A DNA stretch of 47,486 bases from a virus, in IMG/VR virus record IMGVR_UViG_3300049920_000008, positions 1 to 47,486 of that record; one strand, 5' to 3'. Positions 21,160 through 30,159 of the stretch are shown in pieces; within the stretch, counting starts at the first letter, position 1, and each line of letters opens with the position of its first letter. Position numbers and translations under genes: made by a program. The notes beneath the pieces were generated by a model. That model made no database searches. It saw only the letters and a list, made by a program, of their open reading frames with translations, and was not told where the DNA came from.

Positions 21160-21572
21160 CACCGGATGCTCCTTGCCAGGACGAGGGTGTTCGCCGAGAA
21201 CATCCCGAGGACGATGTACAGCCACACCGCCGACAGGCCGAACGATGTGGCGCTCTGCGCTGATTCGACGAAGAACGCGAGCGCGAGGAACAGGCACCAG
21301 GTGCACATCGCAGCGAGCCCGAACCGCAGTGGCCGCATCTGTTTGCGGTACAGCCCGTAGAGGATGCACAGGCTGAACAGGGCGAGCAGCCCGCACCACG
21401 ACCGCGGCCAGAACGGGATGATCCGTGCCGTGTCGTAGGCGGGGCTGCCACCCCACAGCGCTGGGCCGAACAGCATGGCGAGCGCACCGTAACCGAGGCC
21501 GAACACCCCGCAGATGATCGCGCTGCCACGTGCGTGGGCGAGGAGCCGGCGTAGCGTCTCCCGTTCCGGCAT
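21156..21572 (-). CDS. Four-helix membrane protein (138 aa)
   Basis: Four hydrophobic segments at about 18-41, 57-74, 81-100 and 110-133, for example GLLALFSLCILYGLY and VWLYIVLGMFSANTLVLA. The N terminus is basic and cytoplasmic-looking. TGATG coupling to the holin gene upstream. Four-helix proteins beside holins are common in actinobacterial phages and may assist or time lysis; no direct evidence. Confidence 0.7.
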   Translation of the reverse strand: MPERETLRRLLAHARGSAIICGVFGLGYGALAMLFGPALWGGSPAYDTARIIPFWPRSWCGLLALFSLCILYGLYRKQMRPLRFGLAAMCTWCLFLALAFFVESAQSATSFGLSAVWLYIVLGMFSANTLVLARSIRW

Positions 21573-21844
21573 CAGCTCTTGAACTGGTCGCCGAGGTCGT
21601 CGACGATCGGTCCTGCTTCACCGCCGAACGTGTCGATGGCGTCACCGATCTTCGGGCCGTTGGCGGTCAGCCACACTGCCGCCACGGTCGCGTAGCCGAC
21701 GGCTGTCGAGATCCAGATCGCGCCCTGAGCGGGGATGACGTCGTCGGGCACCGACGCGAGGATCGCGGTCACCAGCGTGAGGGTGGCGGTGATGAGCGCG
21801 GCAATCGCCTTGGCGTTGTGCGAGATCTTCTGTCCGATGGTCAT
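21572..21844 (-). CDS. Holin
   Basis: A 90-residue protein with a basic N terminus (TIGQKISHNAKA), a first hydrophobic helix (about 14-32, ALITATLTLVTAILASV) and a second (about 43-60, AIWISTAVGYATVAAVWLT), then an acidic tail. Size, two helices and position directly after the endolysin (ATGA overlap) fit a phage holin that opens the membrane to release endolysin. Family assignment is by pattern only. Confidence 0.75.
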   Translation of the reverse strand: MTIGQKISHNAKAIAALITATLTLVTAILASVPDDVIPAQGAIWISTAVGYATVAAVWLTANGPKIGDAIDTFGGEAGPIVDDLGDQFKS

Positions 21845-23091
21845 TTCTGTTCCTCCATGGTGTCGCGGGTACCGGGTACTCCGCTCTTGGCAGCCTCGGC
21901 GGCCACCAGGTCATACAGGGTGCGGTTGCCGCCCTGTTCGAAACCGCCGTACTCGCCGGCGTCACGGCCGCCGGTCAACTGCTGGCGGATGTCTTTCACG
22001 TCCGAACCGATCGGACCCACGTACACCTTGAGGCACTTGTAGATGAGGGCCTCAACCTCTGCCATGGTCGCCATAGCGAGCCAGTCCTTTCCTCCGTTGT
22101 AGATGGATATGGCCCTCGAAATGAGTTCATCCCAAGGGAAGTTCGGACCGGGATCGGTGTGTCCACCACCCCAGGATCCGAAGTCTCGATGACCGCACAC
22201 GCCGGGTGTGGTCGGGAACTTACCGCCGACGTACCGGATCGGGATGTCGCGGACGGCACAACGCCACGCGACCAGCGCCGCCGTGCGGGTCAACTGCAGA
22301 TCCTCGTTTTTGCCGTCGGATGCGTCCGGCGACAACCATTTGCCACGCGACCACGACGCGAACGAACCGGCCATGAGGATGTGATCACCGCGAGTGTTGG
22401 CGTTGGTCGCCGACCACGGATTCTGGTCCCATGGCACAACGAGAACGGTCTCGCGGTCGTCGCAGACTGCGTTGTAGGACACCTGCGCTGCCGGTCGACA
22501 CAGGTAGTTGACGATCGACGCTGCTGTCCCCGATCCCTCCTGGGTGTGGATGACGATCCAGTCGACATCGCGGCCGCCGGAGTGACGGTTCGGGGAAATC
22601 TGCGTTCGGGTGATGGGGTTGGGTATTGCTGCCACGGGGGCCTCCTGTTTGGCAGAGACAACGGGTGTGTTGCCGGGGTATCCGCGTCCGGCAAGCCATT
22701 TCGCGGGGTCGATGCGGGTGCCGCCGTACCCGTACTCCCAGACGGTGATGTGCAGATGTGGGCCAGACGACTGGCCATTGGATCCGACGTAGCCCATCAG
22801 CTGACCGGCCTTCACCTTCGACCCGACTTTCAGGTCGGTCGCGAATGCGTCCCACATGTGCCCGTACTCGACACACCCCGACCCCTCGGCGTCGCTGGAG
22901 TCGATGACGATCCACTGCCCATAGCCTGACGCGGCGCCGATGTACTGCACGGTGCCGGCCTGGCAGGCGTAGAACGGGGTGCCATCCTTCGCGGCGAAGT
23001 CCAGGCCGTAGTGGAAGCCACCCGAACGCGGGCCAAAGCCTGAGCTGATTGAGTAGGCGCCCTTCTTCATGGGGTAGAGACGTGTCGCCAT
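21841..23091 (-). CDS. lysA: Endolysin: M23 peptidase plus amidase
   Basis: A 416-residue two-enzyme endolysin. Residues about 10-130 are an M23 metallopeptidase: H27 and D31 (HYGLDFAA), H78 and HLHI (H112, H114), which would cut peptide cross-links. Residues about 175-325 are an N-acetylmuramoyl-L-alanine amidase: zinc ligands H182 (IVIHTQEG), H301 (CGHRDFG) and the HTDPGPNFPW segment. The C terminus (about 340-416) has no clear cell-wall-binding motif. Start ATG 23091 has AGGAG upstream. The gene precedes the holin. Confidence 0.9.
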   Translation of the reverse strand: MATRLYPMKKGAYSISSGFGPRSGGFHYGLDFAAKDGTPFYACQAGTVQYIGAASGYGQWIVIDSSDAEGSGCVEYGHMWDAFATDLKVGSKVKAGQLMGYVGSNGQSSGPHLHITVWEYGYGGTRIDPAKWLAGRGYPGNTPVVSAKQEAPVAAIPNPITRTQISPNRHSGGRDVDWIVIHTQEGSGTAASIVNYLCRPAAQVSYNAVCDDRETVLVVPWDQNPWSATNANTRGDHILMAGSFASWSRGKWLSPDASDGKNEDLQLTRTAALVAWRCAVRDIPIRYVGGKFPTTPGVCGHRDFGSWGGGHTDPGPNFPWDELISRAISIYNGGKDWLAMATMAEVEALIYKCLKVYVGPIGSDVKDIRQQLTGGRDAGEYGGFEQGGNRTLYDLVAAEAAKSGVPGTRDTMEEQK

Positions 23092-23100
23092 CGGAGTCTC

Positions 23101-24693
23101 CTATGTGCTGTTAGCGAAGCCGTTGAGTAGTGCGCCCGCGCGACCGAGGCCGCCGAGCAGTCGATCCCACGGACCCTTGAGCCGCATGTCATCGCCGAAC
23201 GTCGCCGACATCACCAACCGCTGCCCGGGCTGGTCGGCGATCGTCACCTTGGACGCGAACTGCTCCACGGTGTTGCCGCGATCCCAGAACGTGACGATGT
23301 CGCCACACTGGAACCGGCGCGCAGTGCCGTCGTCGGCGCCGAACGTGATGCCGCGGCCAGTCGGGCCGTACGAGATCGTGTTGATCGTCAACTGCTCCGA
23401 CCCGCCGTGATCCTTCAGGTACTTCTTGCCCGTCGAATACGCGTCCACCGAATACGCGGCCGTGTTGTCGGCGAACCCCTCCGCGAACGCATCATCCGAA
23501 CCGATGTCGTCCTCGAGGTCCTGATCCCAGAACCGCTGGTAGGCGAAGAAGATGTCGTCGAACAGGTCACCAACACCGATAGACAGGCCCGCAACACCCG
23601 CGGCGCCGGGGATGGTGGCGATGGCGGCGATGATCGCGGCGATCGCAAGGTTGGCGCCGATCTCGATGAGCTCGTTGACCATCGACGGGCTCTTGCCGCC
23701 GACGATCGCGTCGGTGGCGTCGGCGTGTTCTTCGCCGTAGTCGTAGGTGTCGATCTGGGTGCCATCGGTGCGGAACTGCACCTGCCGGCGATCCCGCTTC
23801 TCCGCCGTGTCGAAAACGTAGGACGCCCGGTCGGCCTCGAGCGAGAACAGACCATCGTTGACCGGGTCCAACAGTTGGCCGAGGTCGAGGAAGTGATCGG
23901 ACGAGAAGTCGATGATGGACTGCAGCGACGCGAGGCTGTCGGTGTTGAACACCTGCGGCGATGTACCGTGGCCGTCCCAGAAGTCGACCGACACACCCAT
24001 CTCCAGCAGATCCACCGTCTGCGTGAACGCCTCATCGCCCGGGGTGAACCGGCACTGCAGGCCGGTGATGTCCTCGGTCGCGTCGAAGATCAGGTCGAGC
24101 AGATCGTCGAGGCTGTTGATGGCCGAGATGTTCGGCTGCGTCCACGACGACGGCCAATGGATCGGCAGCGAGCAGTAGAACGGCCGGTCGAGGCGGGTGA
24201 AGTTCTTCGCCAGGAAGTATTTGAACACCGGATCGGGCGGCCCAAACATCATGTCCTGCTTGCCCGTCAACCCGATCTGCACCTCTGGCGGGAACAGAGG
24301 GTTCACCCAGAACAACACCCGGCACAGCCAGTACTTGTAGTCGACACACTCGTAGGTGACGAGCTCCTGCCCGGGCCGACCGGACATGCGGCGCTTCTTG
24401 ATGCGGCCGGTGAACTCGATGCCGTTGTAGGTGGCGCGCACATGGTAGGCGCGGCGCTTGATGCCGGTCTCCTGGATGATCGCGTTCAGCGGATGATCCG
24501 GCTTCAACGAGAACACCAGCCCGCCGACCTCGAGCCCCCACGTGAAATCGATCGACGCCTCAAGGTAGGTGCCGACCGGCCGCCACCCGACGATCGAACC
24601 CTCGCCGCCGCCGATGCGTTTGCCGACCTGGATGTCGAACTGCTCGACCGGCCTGGTGTACGGATCGGCGTACCCGGGCGCGAACGGAGGCAT
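23101..24693 (-). CDS. Tail hub protein (Gp37-like minor tail protein)
   Basis: A 530-residue protein that follows the distal tail protein directly. It has the feel of the siphovirus Gp37-like / baseplate hub family: an N-terminal part with PVGTYLEASIDFTWGLEVGG and AYHVRATYNGIEFTGRIKKR, a central part with FTPGDEAFTQTVDLLEMG, and a C-terminal part QQRLVMSATFGDD-like near 500. A hydrophobic alanine-rich stretch at about 355-380 (LAIAAIIAAIATIPGAAG) could be a membrane-active or core helix. Start ATG 24693 abuts the upstream stop with no gap. Predicted at the tail tip beneath the tape measure. Confidence 0.8.
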   Translation of the reverse strand: MPPFAPGYADPYTRPVEQFDIQVGKRIGGGEGSIVGWRPVGTYLEASIDFTWGLEVGGLVFSLKPDHPLNAIIQETGIKRRAYHVRATYNGIEFTGRIKKRRMSGRPGQELVTYECVDYKYWLCRVLFWVNPLFPPEVQIGLTGKQDMMFGPPDPVFKYFLAKNFTRLDRPFYCSLPIHWPSSWTQPNISAINSLDDLLDLIFDATEDITGLQCRFTPGDEAFTQTVDLLEMGVSVDFWDGHGTSPQVFNTDSLASLQSIIDFSSDHFLDLGQLLDPVNDGLFSLEADRASYVFDTAEKRDRRQVQFRTDGTQIDTYDYGEEHADATDAIVGGKSPSMVNELIEIGANLAIAAIIAAIATIPGAAGVAGLSIGVGDLFDDIFFAYQRFWDQDLEDDIGSDDAFAEGFADNTAAYSVDAYSTGKKYLKDHGGSEQLTINTISYGPTGRGITFGADDGTARRFQCGDIVTFWDRGNTVEQFASKVTIADQPGQRLVMSATFGDDMRLKGPWDRLLGGLGRAGALLNGFANST

Positions 24694-25551
24694 CTAGACG
24701 GCCTGCCAGAACAGTTGCGGGATGACGACACGAATCGTGGTGGCTGACGACGTCCCGGATCCGGTGAAGGTGACCGGGATGCCGGTGGTGGCCTCAGGTG
24801 CGCGTTGGTGCCAGCGTTCCCCGATCCACGACAGATCCGTACCGGCCGAGTTGGTGATCGCCCAATAGTCCGGATCGGTTTGGATCGTCAACGTCTGTCC
24901 GGCACCGATCGTAAGGTTCGATCCGTTCGGCTGCTTGATGGTGATGTTCTCACCCAGCAGCCCGACCGTCGGATTCGTGATCGGCCCGGTGATCTCATAC
25001 CACGGCCACGACTCCCAGTCGCCGAGATTGTCGACCGTGATGGTGTCGCCGTAGTCGAAGGTCTGATCGAACGGTGCGGTGCGCCACGGCGACTCATCCG
25101 ACCGTAGTTGGATCGTCTCGCGCGTCCACCCGATGTTGTACACCTGGTTCACCGAGTAGGCGGGCATCGACGACATCACCGCCCGCACCATCTGGAAGCG
25201 GCCCGTCTCGGTGACCTCGAACTTGCCGACCTGCTTGCCGCGGCCCAACGACTTGCGCCACGCCGAATAGATTTGCACCGCCATGTCACCGGAGATCGGT
25301 TCGTCGTTGCGCAGCGGCCCGACATTCAGATCCAGGGTGATGACGTTGGGCAGTTCGGTGACGTCGATGTTCGTGACTCCGCGTTGACCGGCCCCGGCGA
25401 TGTCGACGAACTCGGCCGGCGCACCCCCCAGGCCTTCGACGGACTTGAGTCGCAGCGCGCACTCCGGGTTGACGGTCATCCCGTCACCGAAGTTCCACTC
25501 GACGCCATCGTGGCCGGTGAACCGGCACATCGGCGGCAACAGGAGGCCCAT
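24694..25551 (-). CDS. Distal tail (Dit-like) minor tail protein
   Basis: A 285-residue protein between the tape measure and hub genes, the standard Dit position. The sequence is beta-rich, with TNIDVTELPNVITLDLNVGP, VMSSMPAYSVNQVYNIGWTR and a C-terminal galectin/carbohydrate-like domain (NLTIGAGQTLTIQTDPDYWA). ATG overlaps the tape measure stop (TGATG). Ends in a TAG stop exactly before the hub gene start. Assignment is from order and fold type. Confidence 0.78.
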   Translation of the reverse strand: MGLLLPPMCRFTGHDGVEWNFGDGMTVNPECALRLKSVEGLGGAPAEFVDIAGAGQRGVTNIDVTELPNVITLDLNVGPLRNDEPISGDMAVQIYSAWRKSLGRGKQVGKFEVTETGRFQMVRAVMSSMPAYSVNQVYNIGWTRETIQLRSDESPWRTAPFDQTFDYGDTITVDNLGDWESWPWYEITGPITNPTVGLLGENITIKQPNGSNLTIGAGQTLTIQTDPDYWAITNSAGTDLSWIGERWHQRAPEATTGIPVTFTGSGTSSATTIRVVIPQLFWQAV

Positions 25552-28500
25552 CAGCGGCCAGTCCTCGTCAGCGACACATTCGCTCGTCGCGCCGAATCGT
25601 CACCCTGAATCACCACGACCTTGCCCTCCTTGACCGCCTGGAAGATCTTCTGCAGCCACTCGGTTTGCTCACGGACCGCGTTGGACACACCAGGGATGTC
25701 GTTAGCCGACGACGACACAGTCGGCGCGAGATCGCCGAGCGTCCAGTTCCCCGACTGCGCCATGCCGATGTACGGGCCGGCGACACTCGCGCCCATGAAC
25801 CCGAGACCCGCACCCAACGCGAGCAGGTCATACAGGTTCTTCGGTGCGCTCGCATCGCGCGTGTCCGCGGTGTAGCCGCCGAACCCGCCCGCCTTGAACC
25901 CCGGCACCCCGAGGATGCGGCCCGTCTCCGCCCAGATCCGCAACGACCGAGCACGATTCGACGGTGCGTGCGGAATGTAGGACTCGCCACCGGATTCGGG
26001 TTCACCCCACAGCCGATAGTCACCCGGCCGCACCATCTCCGCCTGATGCCCATTGCGCACATCACCCAGCGCGAACCGCCGCATGTTCGGGGCGTTCGGT
26101 GTGAGCGTGACGGGGTCGCGGCCGTTCATCAGTGGGGTGGTGACGACCACCTGGTCCGGGGAGTCAATAGTCGGCGCACCATCGTCGGCCGGCGGCGAGG
26201 TCGATGGACTGGGTGTGCTCGGTGCACTCGTAGCGCCGTCGAGATGACCGCCGACGACGTACACCTGCTGCACGCCTGCGGGCGCACCCGACGGGGCGGC
26301 CGGGTCCATCGTGCCGACCGTCGGCGCCACCTGATCGAACAGGGTGGCCGCCTCGCCCTCACGCGACCGGATCTCCGTCATGTAGCCGCCGCGGCCATTC
26401 GCCACAGCAGACTGTGCCGACGACTCCCCCGGCCGCTGCTGCAGCCAGAAGATGTCCTCCCAGATGTCACCCGACCCGGGCGAGTTCTTCTTCTCGTCGA
26501 GCCGATCGTAGAAGCCGGTCACCTGAGTGTTCGGATCTCCGCGACCCGCATACGACGAGTCCTGCTGGAAGATGCCCATGTGCGCACCACCGCCACCGAT
26601 CGCCGACGACGACAGATTCGACTCCTGCATCGACGTCGCCAGGATCGCCTTGATCTCGTCATCGGAGTAGCCACGTTTGCGGCCCTCCGAGATGATCTTG
26701 CGGGCGACGTCCTCGCGGGAGCTGTTCGGATTGAGCTGCACCTCTTGGATCTGCGGTGGTGCCGCAGCCGCCGACTGCCACTGCGCGCCGACGCGCGCGT
26801 TGAACCGGGTGTGCACGTGGTCCTGGTGGCCGGCATAGTCGCCGGCGAAATAGCTGCCGTCGGCATCCGGGGTGCGGCCGTGCCAGCCGATCTTCTGCCC
26901 GGTCTCCGGGTTCTGCCAGATGATCTGCTCGATCGATGGATCGGACGGCGCCGCGGCCAGCATCGCCTCGGCGAACGCCTGCATCTTGCCGACCGACCCT
27001 GACCAGTCGATACCGCGGTTCAACCCCTGCGGATTCGGCGCGTAGCCCGCCTCGTTGCGGTTCGATTCCTGATGTCCGGCATACGTGGATGGGGTGACGC
27101 CGTACTGGGTGCCCATCGCGTCGATCCAGTCCGGGAAGTCGGCCCCGCCGGAGCTTCCTGCCGGCAGCCCGTAACTCTCGATCCCGCCGTCCGCCATCTG
27201 CTTGAACAGCGAATACCCGAACCGGTCGGCCACCTCACGCAGGATCGACGTCGAACGCGAACGCTTCGACGACGCCAACGGAATGAACGCCTCACCCTGA
27301 GTCTCAGGCTCAGCCCACTGGATCAGGCCACCCCGCGGATCCGCGGATTGGATGACCGCCTGATCCGGCAACTTCCCACCCGCATACGACGGGATACGAA
27401 CCGACCCGTCAGCCTGCTGATTGAACGCGTCGATCACCCGGTAGTAGTAGGCGGTCTGGTCTTCCTTCGTGCGGATGTTGATCCACTTCTCGCCAGGCTT
27501 CTGCAGCTGGGCGATCTTCGCCTCAGCGTCAACGGTGTTCGCCTCCACCCGCACCGAACCATCCGGCAACGTGGTGACGATGAACCCGAGATCCTCGAGC
27601 CTCTGCTTCGCCTCCGGGCTGTTGTCGTTGATGATGACGGTCTTGTCATCGGGGATGTTGACGACCGAATCCCGCAGCAGCTGCATACCCTCAGCCGACT
27701 GCCGCGCCCGGTCGCCGGCCTCACCGATGCGATCGCGCGCGTTCGCCATGCCAGGAACGAGAGTGTCGGCGATGAAGTTCGCAGCACTGTGCGCCGACTC
27801 CCCCATGTTGGCCAGGCCGTCACCCATCTCGCGCGCCTTGTGGCCGGCCTCCTCCAGATCACGGCCGATGCCACCCAGGCCCGGGATGTGCGACAGCATC
27901 CCCCCGATCAGCGACATGCCGGACCCGATCGACTCGACCATCGTGCCGACCATGTCGGCGATACCACCGGTGGTGGTCCCCCACACGTGCAGGAACCCCG
28001 CGGCCGTGTTGCCCATCGCGATACCGAAATCGAGGGCAGCCTCGACGATGTCGGCGAAGAATGATGCGATCTGATCCTTGTTCCCGGCGATCCCGTTCGC
28101 GATGTCGGCAATCGCGGGACCGAACGCCTGCGCCATTGTCTTCTTGATGTCGCCGGTCGCCTCCTCGACAGTGCGGCGCATCGATTCCCACGACACCGCA
28201 GCGTTGTCGTTCATCACGCGAGCGGACTCGTCCGCGGCGCCAGCAACCTGCCCGAAGTCGTTGACCGCCTTTGATGGGTCCCATTGGGCGAACGCACCGA
28301 TGAAGTCGCCGGCCGTATCACCTAGCAGCGCCATCGCCGCCTGGTTCCGCTTCACCGGATCCTCGATGGACCGGATCTTGTCGAAAGCCTGGTCGAACGC
28401 CTCCTCGGCGGCCGGACCACCCTCCTTGAACGCGTCGTACATCTGCTGGCCGTTGAGCCCGATGTCGTTGAGCGCGGCCACGATCGTGTCGCCCTCTTCG

Positions 28501-29726
28501 GTGACACGACGCCCGAACTCGCGGATCGCATCAGCACCGCGGTCGGTGTTGTCGACACCCATGGACATGGACTGATCGATCAGAGCGAGCGCCGTCTGCG
28601 CCGACAGCCCCGAGTTCTTCCAACCCGTCGAATACTCCGACAGCGAATCGATCAGGTCATCCTGCCGGTTCAGCCCCTTCTGGCCAGCGGCCGTGATGAG
28701 GTCGAACGCCTCCTGCCCGTTCGCGGCCAACCCGGACGCGATGAGCGCGTTCACGCCACGCATCGACTCGCGGGTGTCAGTACCCAGGACGGTGTTGAGC
28801 GCCTCGGCCTTGCCGATCAGCGCCTCCATCTCCTCCTGCGAGGTGGACGTGTCGATCTGGTCGAAATCCATCAGCGCGCGCAGCGTTTCCATGTTGCCCT
28901 GCACCGAATCGCCCCACGCATCCATGTAGGCGTTCGACGCGGCACGGCCGATCCGGTCCGCGGTCGCCTCATCGATCCCCAACTGCGCTTGGATGGTGTC
29001 TTGCATCTGCTCGCGAGCCATACCGTCGGCGATCGACTTCGCCAACAGCGCGCCCGCCGCCAACCCGACGACGGCGACACCGGCGATCGCGGCACCGATC
29101 GGGCCGCCCTTGCTGCCGATGCTCGCGACCTTCGGCGCGAACCCCGCCATGAACCCGCCACCGAAGTCGCCGCCCGCCGACGACCCCTTCTCGCCGAGCG
29201 CGCCCAACTTGCCCATGAACCCGTCCAACTTGGACCCGTCCGGCATGGCGTTGTCGATCTCATTGCCCGCGCGCCGCATCTCCTGTGCCGCGCGCTGGGC
29301 AGCATTCGCGGCCTGCTTCTGCTTCACCGTGTACTGGTCGGCCGCACGCTCAGCGGCCTTGTGGGCGCGCTCAATCTCCTTGTTCGCGTCACTCAACCGC
29401 TTCGACGAGCGCACCGCCTGATCAGACTCGGTGCCGTACTTCTTCACCGCGTCGGCGTGCCGGTCGGCCGCCAACTTCGCGCGCTCGGTCGCGTCAGTCA
29501 GCTTCTGCGCCGCAGTCCGCGACGCCGAGCCTGCCTTGTCGACCTCGGTGCGGACACGCTCATAAGCAGCGGCTGACTTGAGCGCACCTTGGCGAACCTT
29601 CTCCGCAGAGTCATCGGCAGCCTTACCCATCTGGTCGAGGCCCTGCTTCGACTGCCGCAACCGGTCATCGAAGTCATCGCCCCGGATCGACAGGTCGACG
29701 TAGAGATCGGCGACCTTATCCGCCAT
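25551..29726 (-). CDS. Tape measure protein with peptidoglycan hydrolase domains
   Basis: At 1,391 residues this is by far the longest protein. The N-terminal 150 residues are a charged coiled coil (MADKVADLYVDLSIRGDDFD start). A hydrophobic stretch at about 205-235 (IGAAIAGVAVVGLAAGALLA) may be the membrane-penetrating segment. Two enzyme-like domains lie near the C-terminal third: about 870-985, M15 peptidase-like (LNRGIDWSGSVGK, then HQDHVHTRF), and about 1005-1130, lysozyme/transglycosylase-like (AILATSMQESNLSSSAIGGG then AHMGIFQQDSSYAG with catalytic-type Glu in MQESNL). They probably cut peptidoglycan during DNA entry. By the usual rule of 1.5 angstrom per residue the tail would be about 200 nm. 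GTG 29735 is an alternative start. Confidence 0.92.
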   Translation of the reverse strand: MADKVADLYVDLSIRGDDFDDRLRQSKQGLDQMGKAADDSAEKVRQGALKSAAAYERVRTEVDKAGSASRTAAQKLTDATERAKLAADRHADAVKKYGTESDQAVRSSKRLSDANKEIERAHKAAERAADQYTVKQKQAANAAQRAAQEMRRAGNEIDNAMPDGSKLDGFMGKLGALGEKGSSAGGDFGGGFMAGFAPKVASIGSKGGPIGAAIAGVAVVGLAAGALLAKSIADGMAREQMQDTIQAQLGIDEATADRIGRAASNAYMDAWGDSVQGNMETLRALMDFDQIDTSTSQEEMEALIGKAEALNTVLGTDTRESMRGVNALIASGLAANGQEAFDLITAAGQKGLNRQDDLIDSLSEYSTGWKNSGLSAQTALALIDQSMSMGVDNTDRGADAIREFGRRVTEEGDTIVAALNDIGLNGQQMYDAFKEGGPAAEEAFDQAFDKIRSIEDPVKRNQAAMALLGDTAGDFIGAFAQWDPSKAVNDFGQVAGAADESARVMNDNAAVSWESMRRTVEEATGDIKKTMAQAFGPAIADIANGIAGNKDQIASFFADIVEAALDFGIAMGNTAAGFLHVWGTTTGGIADMVGTMVESIGSGMSLIGGMLSHIPGLGGIGRDLEEAGHKAREMGDGLANMGESAHSAANFIADTLVPGMANARDRIGEAGDRARQSAEGMQLLRDSVVNIPDDKTVIINDNSPEAKQRLEDLGFIVTTLPDGSVRVEANTVDAEAKIAQLQKPGEKWINIRTKEDQTAYYYRVIDAFNQQADGSVRIPSYAGGKLPDQAVIQSADPRGGLIQWAEPETQGEAFIPLASSKRSRSTSILREVADRFGYSLFKQMADGGIESYGLPAGSSGGADFPDWIDAMGTQYGVTPSTYAGHQESNRNEAGYAPNPQGLNRGIDWSGSVGKMQAFAEAMLAAAPSDPSIEQIIWQNPETGQKIGWHGRTPDADGSYFAGDYAGHQDHVHTRFNARVGAQWQSAAAAPPQIQEVQLNPNSSREDVARKIISEGRKRGYSDDEIKAILATSMQESNLSSSAIGGGGAHMGIFQQDSSYAGRGDPNTQVTGFYDRLDEKKNSPGSGDIWEDIFWLQQRPGESSAQSAVANGRGGYMTEIRSREGEAATLFDQVAPTVGTMDPAAPSGAPAGVQQVYVVGGHLDGATSAPSTPSPSTSPPADDGAPTIDSPDQVVVTTPLMNGRDPVTLTPNAPNMRRFALGDVRNGHQAEMVRPGDYRLWGEPESGGESYIPHAPSNRARSLRIWAETGRILGVPGFKAGGFGGYTADTRDASAPKNLYDLLALGAGLGFMGASVAGPYIGMAQSGNWTLGDLAPTVSSSANDIPGVSNAVREQTEWLQKIFQAVKEGKVVVIQGDDSARRANVSLTRTGR

Positions 29727-30159
29727 GCGCAGCACTCATCGCATCGCGGGCGGCCTGCTCATTGCGCGCCTTCTCTGCCTCATCGGCAAGCTGATCCATC
29801 AGCTTCACCACATCGAGCCGTTCGGTGATGTGCGCGAACTGCCAATGCGCGCGACCCAACTCAGGACCCTGCGGCCCCGAACAGAAATGCAGCAACGCCG
29901 TCCGCCCCGCGTGCGCCACATACGGTGCCGGCAACTCGTGCGCCACCATCTCCGCATACGCCGATCCGAGAATCTTCACACACTCACGCCACTCGAGGTC
30001 CGGGCCGAACTCGGAGGCCTTCGACGACCAGATGAGCGGACGCAAACGGTCAGCCTCACCAATCGACGGCGCCGGCACCTGATAGATCACGCCATCGATC
30101 GGCAGATACAAGTTCGGGTCGAAATGCTGGGCCAGGTCATCCAGTCTCGTCGCCATCAT
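29716..30159 (-). CDS. Tail assembly chaperone, short copy
   Basis: A 147-residue protein upstream of the tape measure, where tail chaperones lie. It starts MMATRLDDLAQHFDPNLYLP at ATG 30159 (or the next ATG), overlapping the long chaperone gene by 23 bases. Its core (about 17-110: LYLPIDGVIYQVPAPSIGEA ... AHAGRTALLHF) aligns with the N-terminal domain of the long copy at 30137-30865. No slippery site was found at the junction, so separate initiation is likely. Would bind the tape measure with its partner during tail assembly. Confidence 0.75.
   Translation of the reverse strand: MMATRLDDLAQHFDPNLYLPIDGVIYQVPAPSIGEADRLRPLIWSSKASEFGPDLEWRECVKILGSAYAEMVAHELPAPYVAHAGRTALLHFCSGPQGPELGRAHWQFAHITERLDVVKLMDQLADEAEKARNEQAARDAMSAAHGG

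Noticed and set aside
23407-24747. 446-codon + strand open frame
   Set aside because: Antisense to the tail hub gene; composition is Arg/Val/Glu shadow sequence without motifs.
25665-27002. 445-codon + strand open frame
   Set aside because: Antisense to the tape measure gene, no ribosome site, no domain.
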